Source: Lachnospiraceae bacterium (GTDB lineage: Bacteria > Bacillota > Clostridia > Lachnospirales > Lachnospiraceae). From it: a DNA stretch of 34,569 bases. The position numbers and the translations under genes were made by a program. The DNA is taken from contig CAJTBF010000024.1 of the NCBI GenBank assembly GCA_910574195.1, positions 1 through 34,569 of the forward strand. Reading direction: 5' to 3'. The notes under the pieces were generated by a model, which saw only the letters and a list, made by a program, of their open reading frames with translations, had not been told where the DNA came from and ran no database searches. Shown here one piece after another: positions 6,701 through 15,727 of the stretch; position 1 is the stretch's first letter, and the number at the start of each line of letters is the position of its first letter.

Positions 6701-6756
6701 ATTATTTATACCCATCCAGGCATGAATTACAGGATGTCCGGATAGGTATAAATAAT
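6701..6756. repeat. TATACCC palindromic repeat, copy 1
   Basis: ATTATTTATACC (6701-6712) pairs with GGTATAAATAAT (6745-6756). The arms continue as CATCCAGGCAT versus ATGTCCGGATA, with a few mismatches, around a short loop. Related palindromes occur at 8941-9110, 13216-13265 and 26202-26278. Confidence 0.7.
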
Positions 6757-6831
6757 CAAACTAAAAATTATAAATTATATAAATAATAAAAATATATAGA
6801 TATTTATAATATAGAAAGCCTGTCACTGATA

Positions 6832-6952
6832 TCTTTTCCATATACTATAACATATAGAAAAATCTCTGCTAGCAGTTCTTCGTAATACTGTAACATACAA
6901 AAACTACCATTAACAGTTTTTCCACATATTATAACCTTAAAAAAAAGATTAA
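6832..6952. repeat. Degenerate tandem repeat (about 41-45 bp, three units)
   Basis: Three units can be aligned at 6832-6876, 6877-6917 and from 6918 on. Each has the pattern TTTTCCATATACTATAAC, then an A-rich stretch, then (in the first two) an ending in CAGT. Similarity is partial. The array runs up to parS site 2. Role unknown. Confidence 0.4.
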
Positions 6953-6968
6953 TGTTTCACGTGAAACA
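6953..6968. promoter_or_regulatory. parS site 2
   Basis: Perfect parS TGTTTCACGTGAAACA within a 22-bp palindrome (TAATG...CATTA). It lies about 690 bp from parS site 1 in gene-free AT-rich DNA. Confidence 0.95.
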
Positions 6969-7534
6969 TTAGCCTTTTTTATTATTAAACTATCTTTATA
7001 TTTCCATTTTTATTTGTCAACTTTAATAAATTCAAATAAAATAATTTTGTAAAACAGATTATTTTATCTCTATTATAATTAATTTTATAAAATGATATTG
7101 TCAATTTTCTTTTATACCTAATTGAATATTAATAATTTAATTAATAAATTTATCAAACAATGTTAGCTATCCGCTCTTCTCATTGCATATTTATTATAGA
7201 ATATTTCTCATGTACCCCTTCTTGGACAATAATTATTTTCTATTGTCCACTCATGCGAAGCTTATTTCATATAGGGTATTTAAACAAACATCCTTCATAG
7301 ACATAATATATTTACTTATATAAAATAAATTGAATACAAAAAATCTAAACAAATATATCTTCTCAAATATAAAATGTCTATTTATGCAAAATAAATTTGA
7401 TATGAAATATTTAGATAAAAAACATTTTCTTAAATGAATATTAAATACCATCCTTTGGATATTTAATATAGAATATCCTAATAATAATTATTACTTATAA
7501 CACATTTAAATTGGAATTTTCAAAAAACTATAAA

Positions 7535-7550
7535 TGTTTCACGTGAAACA
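7535..7550. promoter_or_regulatory. parS site 3
   Basis: Perfect parS TGTTTCACGTGAAACA, extended to a 22-bp palindrome (AAATG...CATTT). It is 115 bp from parS site 4, the closest pair in the cluster. Confidence 0.95.
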
Positions 7551-7649
7551 TTTAATAAATGAAATAAAATCATATTTATATAATAGTATTTAATATTAAA
7601 ATCTCTAATCATAATAAACAAGTATAAGATACAATTAAAAATTATTTAA

Positions 7650-7665
7650 TGTTTCACGTGAAACA
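7650..7665. promoter_or_regulatory. parS site 4
   Basis: Perfect parS TGTTTCACGTGAAACA, embedded in a 26-bp perfect palindrome (TTTAATG...CATTAAA), the longest of the four. It lies 245 bp upstream of the alpha/beta hydrolase start codon. Confidence 0.95.
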
Positions 7666-7910
7666 TTAAATAAAAGGACGACCATGATATAAAAATAAAA
7701 TAAATTTACACATCTATATTTTTAATTCGGATTTAAAAAAAGAATAAATATTACAATTATTTTATTTTCTATTTTAATTCCAAAAAAACTATAGTATAAT
7801 ATTTCATATAAAATAATTTTCATTCACAATTGAAATATTATAATTGAATTACTCTAGCATAAATTTAAATTCAATTATAAAAACACCTACATATAGAAAG
7901 GACTGATTTT

Positions 7911-8870
7911 TTGAATATTTCTAAAAAAATATGTATATTTACTTTTTTCAGCAGCACTGCTTTAACAGCTATTCATATATATAACAGATTTACACATTAT
8001 ATTTCTACTTCAAATCACTATCTCAATGATGAAAACGGGAATTATTATAATTGGAGATTTGGAAATATATATTATGAAAAAAAGGGGGCTGGTAAACCGA
8101 TTTTATTAATACATGATCTAAATGTATGTAGTTCTTCCTACGAATGGCATAAAGTTATAAAAACATTATCTGAAACAAATACAGTTTACACTTTAGATCT
8201 CTTAGGATGTGGAAATTCTGATAAACCAAATTTAACTTATACAAATTATTTATATGTACAACTTATAACTGACTTTATCAAAAATATAATAAAAGATAAA
8301 ACTGATATAATCGTTACTGGAGAATCGGCCTCTATTGCTATTATGACTTGTGCAAACGATGATAGTATTATAAATAGAATCTTACTAATCAACCCAATTA
8401 ACATGGCATCCTTAGCAAAAATACCAGATAAAAATTCAAAATTTTTTCGATTTTTATTATGTACTCCGTTCCTTGGAACGCTCTTATATAATATATCATT
8501 TAATAAAAAAACAATTAAAAATTTATTTGTCAGTACCTATTTTTACAATCAACATAAAATAAGTGAAAAAGATATATTTACTTATTTCGAATCTTGCCAT
8601 AAACAAAATACAAAAGGGAAATTTTTATTTTCCAGTATCATAGGGCTATATACAAACATTAATATATTAGCCGGACTAAAAAAATTAAATAATGATATTT
8701 TTATTATCATAGGAAATACAAATCCAGAAAACAAATTATCTGCTGATCAGTATCAAAATCAATTACCCTCTATTGAAATAATAGAAATGGAAGAAGCAAA
8801 ATTGCTTCCTCACTTAGAAAAGCCAAAAGAATTTATTGAAAAACTAAAACTGCTATTTGAAATAGAATAA
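7911..8870 (+). CDS. Alpha/beta fold hydrolase with N-terminal membrane anchor (319 aa)
   Basis: Predicted serine hydrolase of unknown substrate. A hydrophobic N-terminal segment (residues ~5-25, ICIFTFFSSTALTAIHIY) suggests a signal anchor with the enzyme domain outside the membrane. The fold is shown by GKPILLIHDLN (oxyanion strand), VYTLDLLGCGNSDKP, the nucleophile elbow GESAS and a late LLPHLE carrying the probable catalytic His. The acidic triad member is not obvious. The start is TTG at 7911, with GAAAGGA ending 8 bp before it. The gene is strikingly AT-rich compared with neighbours and stands alone between the parS cluster and a terminator, convergent with rsmG. An esterase, lipase or peptidase role cannot be separated by sequence alone. 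Confidence 0.85.
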   Translation: MNISKKICIFTFFSSTALTAIHIYNRFTHYISTSNHYLNDENGNYYNWRFGNIYYEKKGAGKPILLIHDLNVCSSSYEWHKVIKTLSETNTVYTLDLLGCGNSDKPNLTYTNYLYVQLITDFIKNIIKDKTDIIVTGESASIAIMTCANDDSIINRILLINPINMASLAKIPDKNSKFFRFLLCTPFLGTLLYNISFNKKTIKNLFVSTYFYNQHKISEKDIFTYFESCHKQNTKGKFLFSSIIGLYTNINILAGLKKLNNDIFIIIGNTNPENKLSADQYQNQLPSIEIIEMEEAKLLPHLEKPKEFIEKLKLLFEIE

Positions 8871-8872
8871 AA

Positions 8873-8924
8873 AAATCCAGCCCTCTTGTATCATAAATAG
8901 ATCTTCTGGGCTGGATTTATTTTC
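8873..8924 (+). terminator. Rho-independent terminator of the hydrolase gene
   Basis: AAATCCAGCCC (8873-8883) pairs perfectly with GGGCTGGATTT (8908-8918). TATTTT follows. The stem begins 2 bp after the hydrolase stop codon. Confidence 0.85.
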
Positions 8925-8940
8925 CATTTTCCACACTAAT

Positions 8941-9110
8941 TTGACTACTAACACCTAATCAGATATACCCACTCGGGCATCCCGTAATTCATGCCCTTCA
9001 GGCAGATGGACAGCTACCGCTGTCCGATAAGGTATACCTTATCAGATACGAAGTGTCCGCTCGTGCAAAGCACATCAGATACGGAATGCCCTGTGGTATA
9101 CTTATAATAT
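8941..9110. repeat. TATACCC palindromic repeat, long copy 2
   Basis: ATATACCCACTCGGGCATCC and the following TAATTCATGCCC closely match the copy at 26202-26278. The preceding TTGACTACTAA matches the sequence before copy 1 (TTGGACTACTAA near 6683). It contains the hairpin GGACAGC-TACC-GCTGTCC (9008-9025) and the palindrome ATAAGGTATACCTTAT. It fills the gap between the hydrolase terminator and the end of rsmG, where no gene is seen. Confidence 0.65.
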
Positions 9111-9157
9111 TTTTTACTGTAAAAAATTCATTAATATATTATGATTCACTTTTAAAT

Positions 9158-9871
9158 TCAATCAAGAGGTTTTTTTAATGGTATTCCTGCTTTACGAGGA
9201 TATCTTTTATTCGTAGTTCTTTCCTTTGAAATTGAAATAAATGATCTTTTGATTTCGCTTTCCGGAAGCTGAAATTTTTCTATTTTTTGGATATTTCCTC
9301 CCAAAATATGAATTGCATTTTCTGAATGTTTTACTTCTTCATCTATAAGATCGCTTTTATAAGAAATAAATTTTCCTCCGATCTTTACAAATGGAATACA
9401 GTATTCACTTAAGACAGAAAGATCAGCAACTGCTCTGGAAACACATAAATCAAAATTTTCTCTATACTTTACATCCTTTGCATAATCCTCTGCCCGTCCA
9501 TGTTTTGCTTCTATTTGAAATAATCCTAAATCATGGATTACTTCATTTAAAAATAAAATCCTCTTTTGAAGAGAATCCAACAAAATCACCTCTAAATGCG
9601 GAAAAACAATTTTCAATGGTAAACCTGGAAAACCGGCCCCTGTACCAACGTCAATTAAAGTATGTACACTCTTTATATTTATCATTTTTACAAGTGACAA
9701 ACTATCTATAAAATGTTTTTCCTGCACTTCCTTATAATCGACAATCGCAGTTAAATTCATTACTTTATTCCATTTTACTAATAATTCATAATATTGATAA
9801 AATTGTTTTTCCTGCTTCTCACTTAAGTGAATATCTAACCTTTCCAATTGTTGAAAAAATTTATTCTTCAA
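9158..9871 (-). CDS. rsmG: 16S rRNA (guanine-527-N7)-methyltransferase
   Basis: SAM-dependent methyltransferase (GidB family) that methylates G527 of 16S rRNA. The SAM-binding motif I is seen as LIDVGTGAGFPGLPL (residues ~70-85), followed by VILLDSLQKRILFL and CVSRAVADL. The C-terminus is basic (RYPRKAGIPLKKPL), as usual in the family. At 237 aa the length is normal. The start is TTG at 9871, supported by a strong GAGGAGG about 6 bases upstream. It follows mnmG by 13 bp and ends the rpmH-to-rsmG run. Confidence 0.96.
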   Translation of the reverse strand: MKNKFFQQLERLDIHLSEKQEKQFYQYYELLVKWNKVMNLTAIVDYKEVQEKHFIDSLSLVKMINIKSVHTLIDVGTGAGFPGLPLKIVFPHLEVILLDSLQKRILFLNEVIHDLGLFQIEAKHGRAEDYAKDVKYRENFDLCVSRAVADLSVLSEYCIPFVKIGGKFISYKSDLIDEEVKHSENAIHILGGNIQKIEKFQLPESEIKRSFISISKERTTNKRYPRKAGIPLKKPLD

Positions 9872-9884
9872 AATATCCTCCTCA

Positions 9885-11789
9885 TCATACTTTATCTTTA
9901 AAATCTTTCAAATACACAAGCAAAACGGATATATCAGCAGGAGAAACTCCGGAAATTCTGGAAGCTTGCCCGATTGATGCCGGGCGGATCTCATTTAACT
10001 TTTGCTTTGCCTCAATTCGAAGACTTGGAATTTTTTCATAATCAATTTTTTCCGGAATCACTTTATTCTCTAACTTTTTAAATTGTTCCATTTGTTTTTG
10101 CTGCCTTCTAATATAACCTTCATATTTTATATTAATATTTACCTGCTCTGCTACATCACAAGGAAGTTTTTCTCTTTCTTTATCAATCGGTGCAAGACAT
10201 TCATAATTTAATTCCGGCCTCCGAATCAATTCCGCAAGCGTAATGCCGGATAACAAAGGTGTACTTTCATATAATTTCAAAAAAGATTGCACTTCCTCTG
10301 AAGTCCCGATATGTGTATGATTCATGCGTTTTATTTCTTTCTGAATCATTTTTTCCTTTTCCAATAATTTTCGATATCGTTCTTCTTCAATCAGGCCAAC
10401 TTCATATCCTATTTTTGTCAAACGCAAATCCGCATTATCCTGTCTCAAAAGCAAACGATATTCTGCACGAGAAGTCATCATTCGATAAGGCTCATGACTT
10501 TCTTTTGTTACAAGATCATCAATTAACACCCCTATATATCCCTGTGACCGATCCAAAATAATTCCGTTTTTTCCCTGCAATTTTCTTGCCGCATTGATTC
10601 CTGCCAGTAATCCCTGTGCCGCCGCCTCCTCATATCCGGAACTTCCGTTAAACTGGCCTCCACTAAATAAACCTTCTATATTTTTAAATTCCAAAGTATT
10701 CTTCAACTGTCTGGCATCAATGCAGTCATATTCGATTGCATATGCATTTCTTACTATCTTCGCATTTTCCAATCCAGGAACTGTACGATACATCTTATAT
10801 TGAACATCTTCCGGAAGAGAACTTGACATTCCCCCTACATACATTTCATTTGTATAAATCCCTTCCGGTTCAATAAACACCTGATGTCTGTTTTTATCTG
10901 AAAATTTAACTACTTTATCCTCAATTGACGGACAATATCTAGGTCCTGTTCCTTCTATCATTCCAGAAAAAAGAGGAGATCGATCTAAATTTTCCCTTAT
11001 AATACGATGTGTATTCTCATTCGTATAAGTAAGCCAACAGGAAACTTGATCAATTTGTACATCTCCTGGATTTGTCGTAAAAGAAAAGGGAATAACAAAT
11101 TCATCTCCCTTTTGTTCTTCCATTTTACTAAAATCAATAGAATCTTTATCAATTCTTGCAGGTGTCCCGGTCTTAAACCGATACATCTTAATTCCAAGAT
11201 TTTTTAAACTTTCTGTAAGATAATTAGCCGGCTGCAATCCATTCGGTCCTGTGTAAGTGCTTACATCCCCATAGATGCATCTGGCACGAAGATAAGTACC
11301 TGTACATAATACAACAGCACGACAACGATAAATTGCTCCCGAATAAGTCTGTACTCCTGTAATCTTTCCATGTTCTGCCAATAAATCCGTAACTTCCATT
11401 TGACGAATCTCAAGATTCTTTTGTTTCTGCAAAACCTGCCGCATCGTTCTGCTATAATTTTCCTTATCCGCCTGCGCACGTAAAGAATGTACAGCCGGCC
11501 CCTTGGATTTATTCAACATTTTTGATTGAATAAAGGTGCGATCAATCACCTTCCCCATCTCTCCACCTAAAGCATCCACTTCTCTGACAAGATGTCCTTT
11601 CGAACTTCCGCCAATATTAGGATTACAGGGCATCATTGCAATACTGTCGATACTAACGGTAAATATAATTGTTCGAAATCCAAGTCTTGCCGCAGCAAGT
11701 GCCGCTTCACATCCGGCATGTCCTGCACCAACCACGATAATATCATATATATCCTTATTTTCCCATACAGAATTTGCTGAATATTTCAT
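9885..11789 (-). CDS. mnmG: tRNA uridine-34 5-carboxymethylaminomethyl modification enzyme MnmG (GidA)
   Basis: FAD-dependent partner of MnmE; together they install the cmnm5 group at U34 of several tRNAs. The N-terminal dinucleotide-binding motif is [12 protein letters not shown] (G-A-G-H-A-G at residues ~21-26). Further family signatures are [34 protein letters not shown] and GYEEAAAQG. The C-terminal helical domain ends with [17 protein letters not shown]. At 634 aa it is full length. Its start overlaps the end of mnmE by 35 bp in another frame, which suggests translational coupling of the two partner subunits. Confidence 0.97.
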   Translation of the reverse strand: MKYSANSVWENKDIYDIIVVGAGHAGCEAALAAARLGFRTIIFTVSIDSIAMMPCNPNIGGSSKGHLVREVDALGGEMGKVIDRTFIQSKMLNKSKGPAVHSLRAQADKENYSRTMRQVLQKQKNLEIRQMEVTDLLAEHGKITGVQTYSGAIYRCRAVVLCTGTYLRARCIYGDVSTYTGPNGLQPANYLTESLKNLGIKMYRFKTGTPARIDKDSIDFSKMEEQKGDEFVIPFSFTTNPGDVQIDQVSCWLTYTNENTHRIIRENLDRSPLFSGMIEGTGPRYCPSIEDKVVKFSDKNRHQVFIEPEGIYTNEMYVGGMSSSLPEDVQYKMYRTVPGLENAKIVRNAYAIEYDCIDARQLKNTLEFKNIEGLFSGGQFNGSSGYEEAAAQGLLAGINAARKLQGKNGIILDRSQGYIGVLIDDLVTKESHEPYRMMTSRAEYRLLLRQDNADLRLTKIGYEVGLIEEERYRKLLEKEKMIQKEIKRMNHTHIGTSEEVQSFLKLYESTPLLSGITLAELIRRPELNYECLAPIDKEREKLPCDVAEQVNINIKYEGYIRRQQKQMEQFKKLENKVIPEKIDYEKIPSLRIEAKQKLNEIRPASIGQASRISGVSPADISVLLVYLKDFKDKV

Positions 11790-13197
11790 GAATCAGATCT
11801 TCTCCTATCGTTTCTCCTGTAATATTTCCCAACACCTCATATGCATCCATAAGATCAATGGAATAAAAATCTTCCGGCATTTGATGTTCAATACTTTCCA
11901 ATACATGACTTAAAGAAACATACGCACTATTTAACGCTTCTTTTTGTCTCAAATTTGTAATATATATTTCATCATTAAACGAAATCATCCCTTTAAAGAA
12001 CATCTGTTTTACAGTCTCTTCAAATTCCGATATTCCCCGCTCCAATTTCACAGAAATATCAATCATTGGAATTTCTTCTATACTATATTCTTTTCTGTTT
12101 TGTTCTTCTGAAAAAGCGGAAGAATTTATTCCTTTAAATACTTCTTTGATCTCATTCCTTAATTTTTCTTTTTCTACTAAAACAGATAAATCTGATTTAT
12201 TTAACAAAATAATACTCTTTTTTCCATAGAGCATTGCTATAATTTTTCTATCATTTTCATCCAGATTCCTGGAAGCATCCACTACATAAATAAGGAGATT
12301 TGCATCTTCTGCATATTGTTTTGCACGGTCTACCCCTATCTGCTCCACAATATCATTAGTTTTTCGAATTCCAGCCGTATCAACTACATTCAGACATAAA
12401 CCATTTATCTGTATCTGTTCCTCAAGAACATCCCGTGTAGTCCCTTCTACATCCGTCACGATTGCTCTTTCACTGCCGGAAAGTAAATTCAAAAGAGAAG
12501 ATTTCCCTGCATTTGTCTTTCCAAGTATAACGGTTTGTATTCCTTCCTTTAATATTTTCCCATTTTCAGAAGAATCAATTAATTTTTTCAAATCCTCTCT
12601 GATCTGCTCCACTACATTCTTTAAAGTATCACCATACCCATCTATTTGAATATGTTCCGGATCATCCAATGCCGTTTCAATATAAGCGGTATGATATAAA
12701 ATTTCTTTTCTTATATTTTCTATTTTACTTCGGATACTGCCTTTTAGCTGACTTATGGAACTTTTTCTTGCATATTCATTTTTCGAAAAAATTAAATCAC
12801 TTACAGCTTCCGCCTGCGATAGATCTAATTTTCCATTTAAAAATGCACGCTTTGTAAATTCTCCCGGTTCCGCAGCTCTTGCACCGTTTTTCAATACAGT
12901 TTCAAGAACCTTATTTACAACATATATACCACCATGACAATTAATCTCTACTGTATTTTCTCCCGTATAAGTTCCTGGCGCATACATAACTGACACAAGA
13001 ACCTCATCTATCGTCTCTTTTTCATCTACAATATAACCATGATGAATTGTATGGCTTTCTACTTCCGATAATTTTACTTTCCCTTTAAAAATACGATCAA
13101 TGATTTTAAAAACTTCCTCGCCACTCATCCGTACAATTCCAATTCCGGAATTAGACATACCGGTAGAAATTGCAGCAATTGTTTCTCTCTTTAACAT
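11755..13197 (-). CDS. mnmE: tRNA modification GTPase MnmE (TrmE)
   Basis: GTPase that forms a complex with MnmG for U34 modification of tRNA. The N-terminal folate-binding domain (~1-118) includes GIGIVRMSG and [13 protein letters not shown]. The embedded G domain shows G1 [10 protein letters not shown]2 EGTTRD, G3 DTAGIR and G4 NKSD. The C-terminus ends with the catalytic-Cys motif FCMGK, equivalent to the family's FCIGK. I place the start at ATG 13197 (480 aa, [11 protein letters not shown]). An in-frame ATG at 13227 lies inside a palindromic repeat and lacks a ribosome binding site. Confidence 0.97.
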   Translation of the reverse strand: MLKRETIAAISTGMSNSGIGIVRMSGEEVFKIIDRIFKGKVKLSEVESHTIHHGYIVDEKETIDEVLVSVMYAPGTYTGENTVEINCHGGIYVVNKVLETVLKNGARAAEPGEFTKRAFLNGKLDLSQAEAVSDLIFSKNEYARKSSISQLKGSIRSKIENIRKEILYHTAYIETALDDPEHIQIDGYGDTLKNVVEQIREDLKKLIDSSENGKILKEGIQTVILGKTNAGKSSLLNLLSGSERAIVTDVEGTTRDVLEEQIQINGLCLNVVDTAGIRKTNDIVEQIGVDRAKQYAEDANLLIYVVDASRNLDENDRKIIAMLYGKKSIILLNKSDLSVLVEKEKLRNEIKEVFKGINSSAFSEEQNRKEYSIEEIPMIDISVKLERGISEFEETVKQMFFKGMISFNDEIYITNLRQKEALNSAYVSLSHVLESIEHQMPEDFYSIDLMDAYEVLGNITGETIGEDLIHEIFSKFCMGK

Positions 13198-13215
13198 ATC
13201 ATCACCACTTACAAT

Positions 13216-13265
13216 ATATATACCCATCCAGGTATCAAATATAAGATGCCCGGATGGGTATATAT
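13216..13265. repeat. TATACCC palindromic repeat, copy 3, between jag and mnmE
   Basis: ATATATACCCATCC (13216-13229) pairs with GGATGGGTATATAT (13252-13265). The stem continues with one mismatch and one wobble to 20 positions. It occupies most of the jag-mnmE gap, touches the jag stop codon and ends about 20 bp before the mnmE start. No T tract follows on the transcribed strand, so it is not a typical terminator. It may tune mRNA stability between the genes. Confidence 0.75.
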
Positions 13266-14185
13266 TATCTTTTTAATGTTACAACCACTTTTCTATAAGG
13301 TTCTTCGCCTTCACTATGTGTAGTTACATAGGGATCTGACTGTAATGCGGAATGAATAATTCTTCTTTCATACGGATTCATAGGTTCTAACGCAACAGGC
13401 CTTCTTCCTTTTTTTACCTTATGTGCAATATTTTTAGCCAAATGCCGCAATGTATCTTCTCTTCTTGCACGATAATTTTCCGTATCTAATTTTACCCGTA
13501 CATAACCTGTCTGATGTTTATTCGCAACCCGATTAGAAAGATACTGTAAAGAATCTAAAGTCTGTCCTCTTTTCCCTATGAGGATTCCCATGTTTTCTCC
13601 GGAAAGTTCTACACACAAAATTCCATCTTTATCTACTTCAGAAACAATTTCTACATTCATCCCCATTGCTTTTAATGTATCTTGAAGAAATGCTTCCACA
13701 GCCTGTTTTGTCTCTTCCGCTACTTCTACAATTTCCCGCACACGCTTTGTACTTTGCTCACTTTTTATAGAATCTTCTACATCAATATTTTCGTTCAAAT
13801 TCTTCTTTTCTTCTTTAATTGCTTCCTCCTTCTTTGAATGTAAATCGATAGTTTTTTCAGAAATATTTTCATTTCCTTTTTTTGCTTTTATATCCTGTTT
13901 TTTTGTATCCTTTTTTATTTCTTTATTCACTTGTTTCTTATCTAAACTTATTTCTTCTTTCTTAATTTCATTTTTTATTTCCTGAAGAATATCTGTCTCC
14001 TCTGCAATTCCCTTCTTTCTTCTTGCCTCAATTACAGCCTGTTTCATACCTATTCCAAGAAAACCGGCACTTCCTTTTTCAATGACTTCATATTCCAATT
14101 TATCACTGGTCACACCCAACTGAATTAATGCCTCTGTAATCGCATCGTCTACAGTCTTTGCTGATACTCTGATACTCCCATCCAT
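13265..14185 (-). CDS. jag: Jag/KhpB RNA-binding protein
   Basis: Conserved RNA-binding protein encoded next to yidC; homologues (KhpB) influence cell division and cell-wall synthesis. The N-terminal Jag_N domain (residues ~1-55) contains the EKGSAGFLGIG motif. A long Lys/Glu-rich linker (~58-150) follows, then a KH-II domain with GILIGKRGQTLDSLQYL and VRVKLDTENYRARRE. The C-terminal R3H domain is marked by PMNPYERRIIHSAL. At 306 aa it is longer than the B. subtilis protein (208 aa) because of the linker. An AAAGGTGG ribosome binding site precedes ATG 14185. It lies 27 bp downstream of yidC. Confidence 0.95.
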   Translation of the reverse strand: MDGSIRVSAKTVDDAITEALIQLGVTSDKLEYEVIEKGSAGFLGIGMKQAVIEARRKKGIAEETDILQEIKNEIKKEEISLDKKQVNKEIKKDTKKQDIKAKKGNENISEKTIDLHSKKEEAIKEEKKNLNENIDVEDSIKSEQSTKRVREIVEVAEETKQAVEAFLQDTLKAMGMNVEIVSEVDKDGILCVELSGENMGILIGKRGQTLDSLQYLSNRVANKHQTGYVRVKLDTENYRARREDTLRHLAKNIAHKVKKGRRPVALEPMNPYERRIIHSALQSDPYVTTHSEGEEPYRKVVVTLKR

Positions 14186-14212
14186 CTTTGAATCCCACCT
14201 TTCTAAATAGAA

Positions 14213-15502
14213 TTACTTTTTCTTCTCTTCCTCTTTACTATGATTGCTATTATTATATCTACTAACCATATTTGCAATATCTGTAAGACTTCCTGGCTTT
14301 ACATTTTTATTTAAACTTGCTGCTTTTTCCAGCTTTTTTTGTCTCTCTTCTTCACTCATATCAGATTGTCTTGATTTCTTTTCTACACTTTTCGTACTTT
14401 TTGTTGCCAATTGTCTGATTTCCTCTGAAGAAGTTCCTCTTTTTTTCTTCTTTTTTGCCGCTTTTTCCTGATTTTCTTTTATCAGATCCTCTGTTGATTT
14501 TGTACTCAAATATTTATTAATTGCAATCTGCTGTACACATCTTACCATAGCACTTACTGCCCAATAAAGTCCAAGTCCTGCCGGAAGTGTAAAACCAAAA
14601 AATACAGACATCAACGGCATTGTATATGTCATTGACTTCATAGAATTCGCCATCGGATTATCCGGATCTGAAGCCGGCTGTGGTTGAAGCTTCACACTGA
14701 TAAATTGAGTAAGACCTGCCGTAATTGGAATAATCACTGACAAAATAATCCCACCGATTGCAAAATTGCTTATGGAGGTCATTAACATTGTCATCGGTGT
14801 TTCTCCGATATTTATTCCGAGAAAACTATTCAAATGTCCCATTGTCTCTGTCGTGGTCCTTACAATTTCTTCCAGAGAAGGTATTTTTTCTACCAATGTC
14901 TGCCACGTAGAGTCCTGAAATTTATATAATACATTCACCAGTGTATCCGCCTGTGAATAATCATATTTACTTGGACTAATCAATACCGGACTTTCTGAAC
15001 CAATAGCTTCCATAATTTTCTGAAAACCATTCGTTGCCATAATCTTTTCCACGACCGGCATGTATACATTTTTTACTCCTTCTACATAATTCGGAATATT
15101 CTGCACAACCGGATAAAGTGCAAACAAAATTGGCATCTGAACGAGCAGTGGAAGACATCCTCCTGTTGGAGTAATTCCATATTTATCATAGATCGCATTC
15201 ATTTCATCCTGCTGTCTAAGCATAGATGTCTGATCTTTTTTCCCTGCATATTTCTTTGTTACTTTTTGAATTTCCGGCTGCATCACCGCGGACATTCTGG
15301 ACCACTTCTGTTGCTTAATAATCAGTGGAATCATCAATGTATAAATAATGATCGTAAAGATGATAATGCATACACCAATATTCTGTATGCCAAACAGACC
15401 ATCCATTACATTATAAATTCCATTCATCAGCTTTCCAAGCAGCCAGGCTACCTGATGAATAACCGGCCAGTCTGCATAACCTGCAGCTAAAATACCATAC
15501 AT
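14213..15502 (-). CDS. yidC: YidC/Oxa1 family membrane protein insertase
   Basis: Inserts and folds membrane proteins, alone or with SecYEG. An N-terminal hydrophobic segment precedes the transmembrane core (VCIIIFTIIIYTLMIPL, then LPLLVQMPILFALYPVV, ISNFAIGGIILSVIIPI and a C-terminal pair). The conserved cytosolic loop QPEIQKVTKKYAGKKDQ lies between the first core helices. An enlarged loop of about 90 residues separates the next two. There is no lipobox at the N-terminus. The tail is very basic and Lys-rich, as in ribosome-binding YidC forms. Its AAGGAGG ribosome binding site overlaps the yidD stop codon. Confidence 0.96.
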   Translation of the reverse strand: MYGILAAGYADWPVIHQVAWLLGKLMNGIYNVMDGLFGIQNIGVCIIIFTIIIYTLMIPLIIKQQKWSRMSAVMQPEIQKVTKKYAGKKDQTSMLRQQDEMNAIYDKYGITPTGGCLPLLVQMPILFALYPVVQNIPNYVEGVKNVYMPVVEKIMATNGFQKIMEAIGSESPVLISPSKYDYSQADTLVNVLYKFQDSTWQTLVEKIPSLEEIVRTTTETMGHLNSFLGINIGETPMTMLMTSISNFAIGGIILSVIIPITAGLTQFISVKLQPQPASDPDNPMANSMKSMTYTMPLMSVFFGFTLPAGLGLYWAVSAMVRCVQQIAINKYLSTKSTEDLIKENQEKAAKKKKKRGTSSEEIRQLATKSTKSVEKKSRQSDMSEEERQKKLEKAASLNKNVKPGSLTDIANMVSRYNNSNHSKEEEKKK

Positions 15503-15514
15503 TTCTTATCCTCC

Positions 15515-15727
15515 TTAAGGTACCGGATCATATCCGCCTTTTGCAAATGGATTACATCGAAGAATTCTCCAGATTGTCAATATACCTCCTTTTAATGCAC
15601 CATACTTTTCAATTGCCTCAATTCCATATTGAGAACATGTAGGTGTATAAATACAACAGGAACCATATTTCAAACCAGATAAATATTTTTGATAGAATCG
15701 TATCAATCCTATCATCATCTTCTTCAA
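15515..15727 (-). CDS. yidD: Membrane protein insertion efficiency factor YidD
   Basis: Small membrane-associated protein thought to assist YidC. The family pattern is complete: [13 protein letters not shown], then [22 protein letters not shown], then [17 protein letters not shown], including the three conserved Cys. The length of 70 aa is typical. The start at 15727 is TTG, directly abutting the rnpA stop codon. ATG codons at positions 4 and 5 of this frame are alternatives, but the family usually begins with MKK, which supports the TTG. Confidence 0.93.
   Translation of the reverse strand: MKKMMIGLIRFYQKYLSGLKYGSCCIYTPTCSQYGIEAIEKYGALKGGILTIWRILRCNPFAKGGYDPVP

Larger units (their letters stand above)
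6970..7910. other. AT-rich gene-free region with short hairpins
   Basis: Apart from parS sites 3 and 4, I see no convincing gene. The only long open frame (minus strand, 7251-7451) is AT-rich, is rich in Phe, Ile and Asn, and has no clear ribosome binding site. Hairpins occur at 7224-7248 (GGACAATA/TATTGTCC) and 7439-7468 (TATTAAATA/TATTTAATA). The region separates parA from the divergently oriented hydrolase gene and probably also contains the hydrolase promoter. Confidence 0.6.

Noticed and set aside
7251-7451. 66-codon minus-strand frame
   Set aside because: Very AT-rich, low-complexity composition and no plausible ribosome binding site.
6263-7665. CRISPR array suggested by four evenly conserved short repeats
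   Set aside because: The repeats are 16-bp parS palindromes with very different spacings (about 690, 580 and 115 bp) and no cas genes are present.
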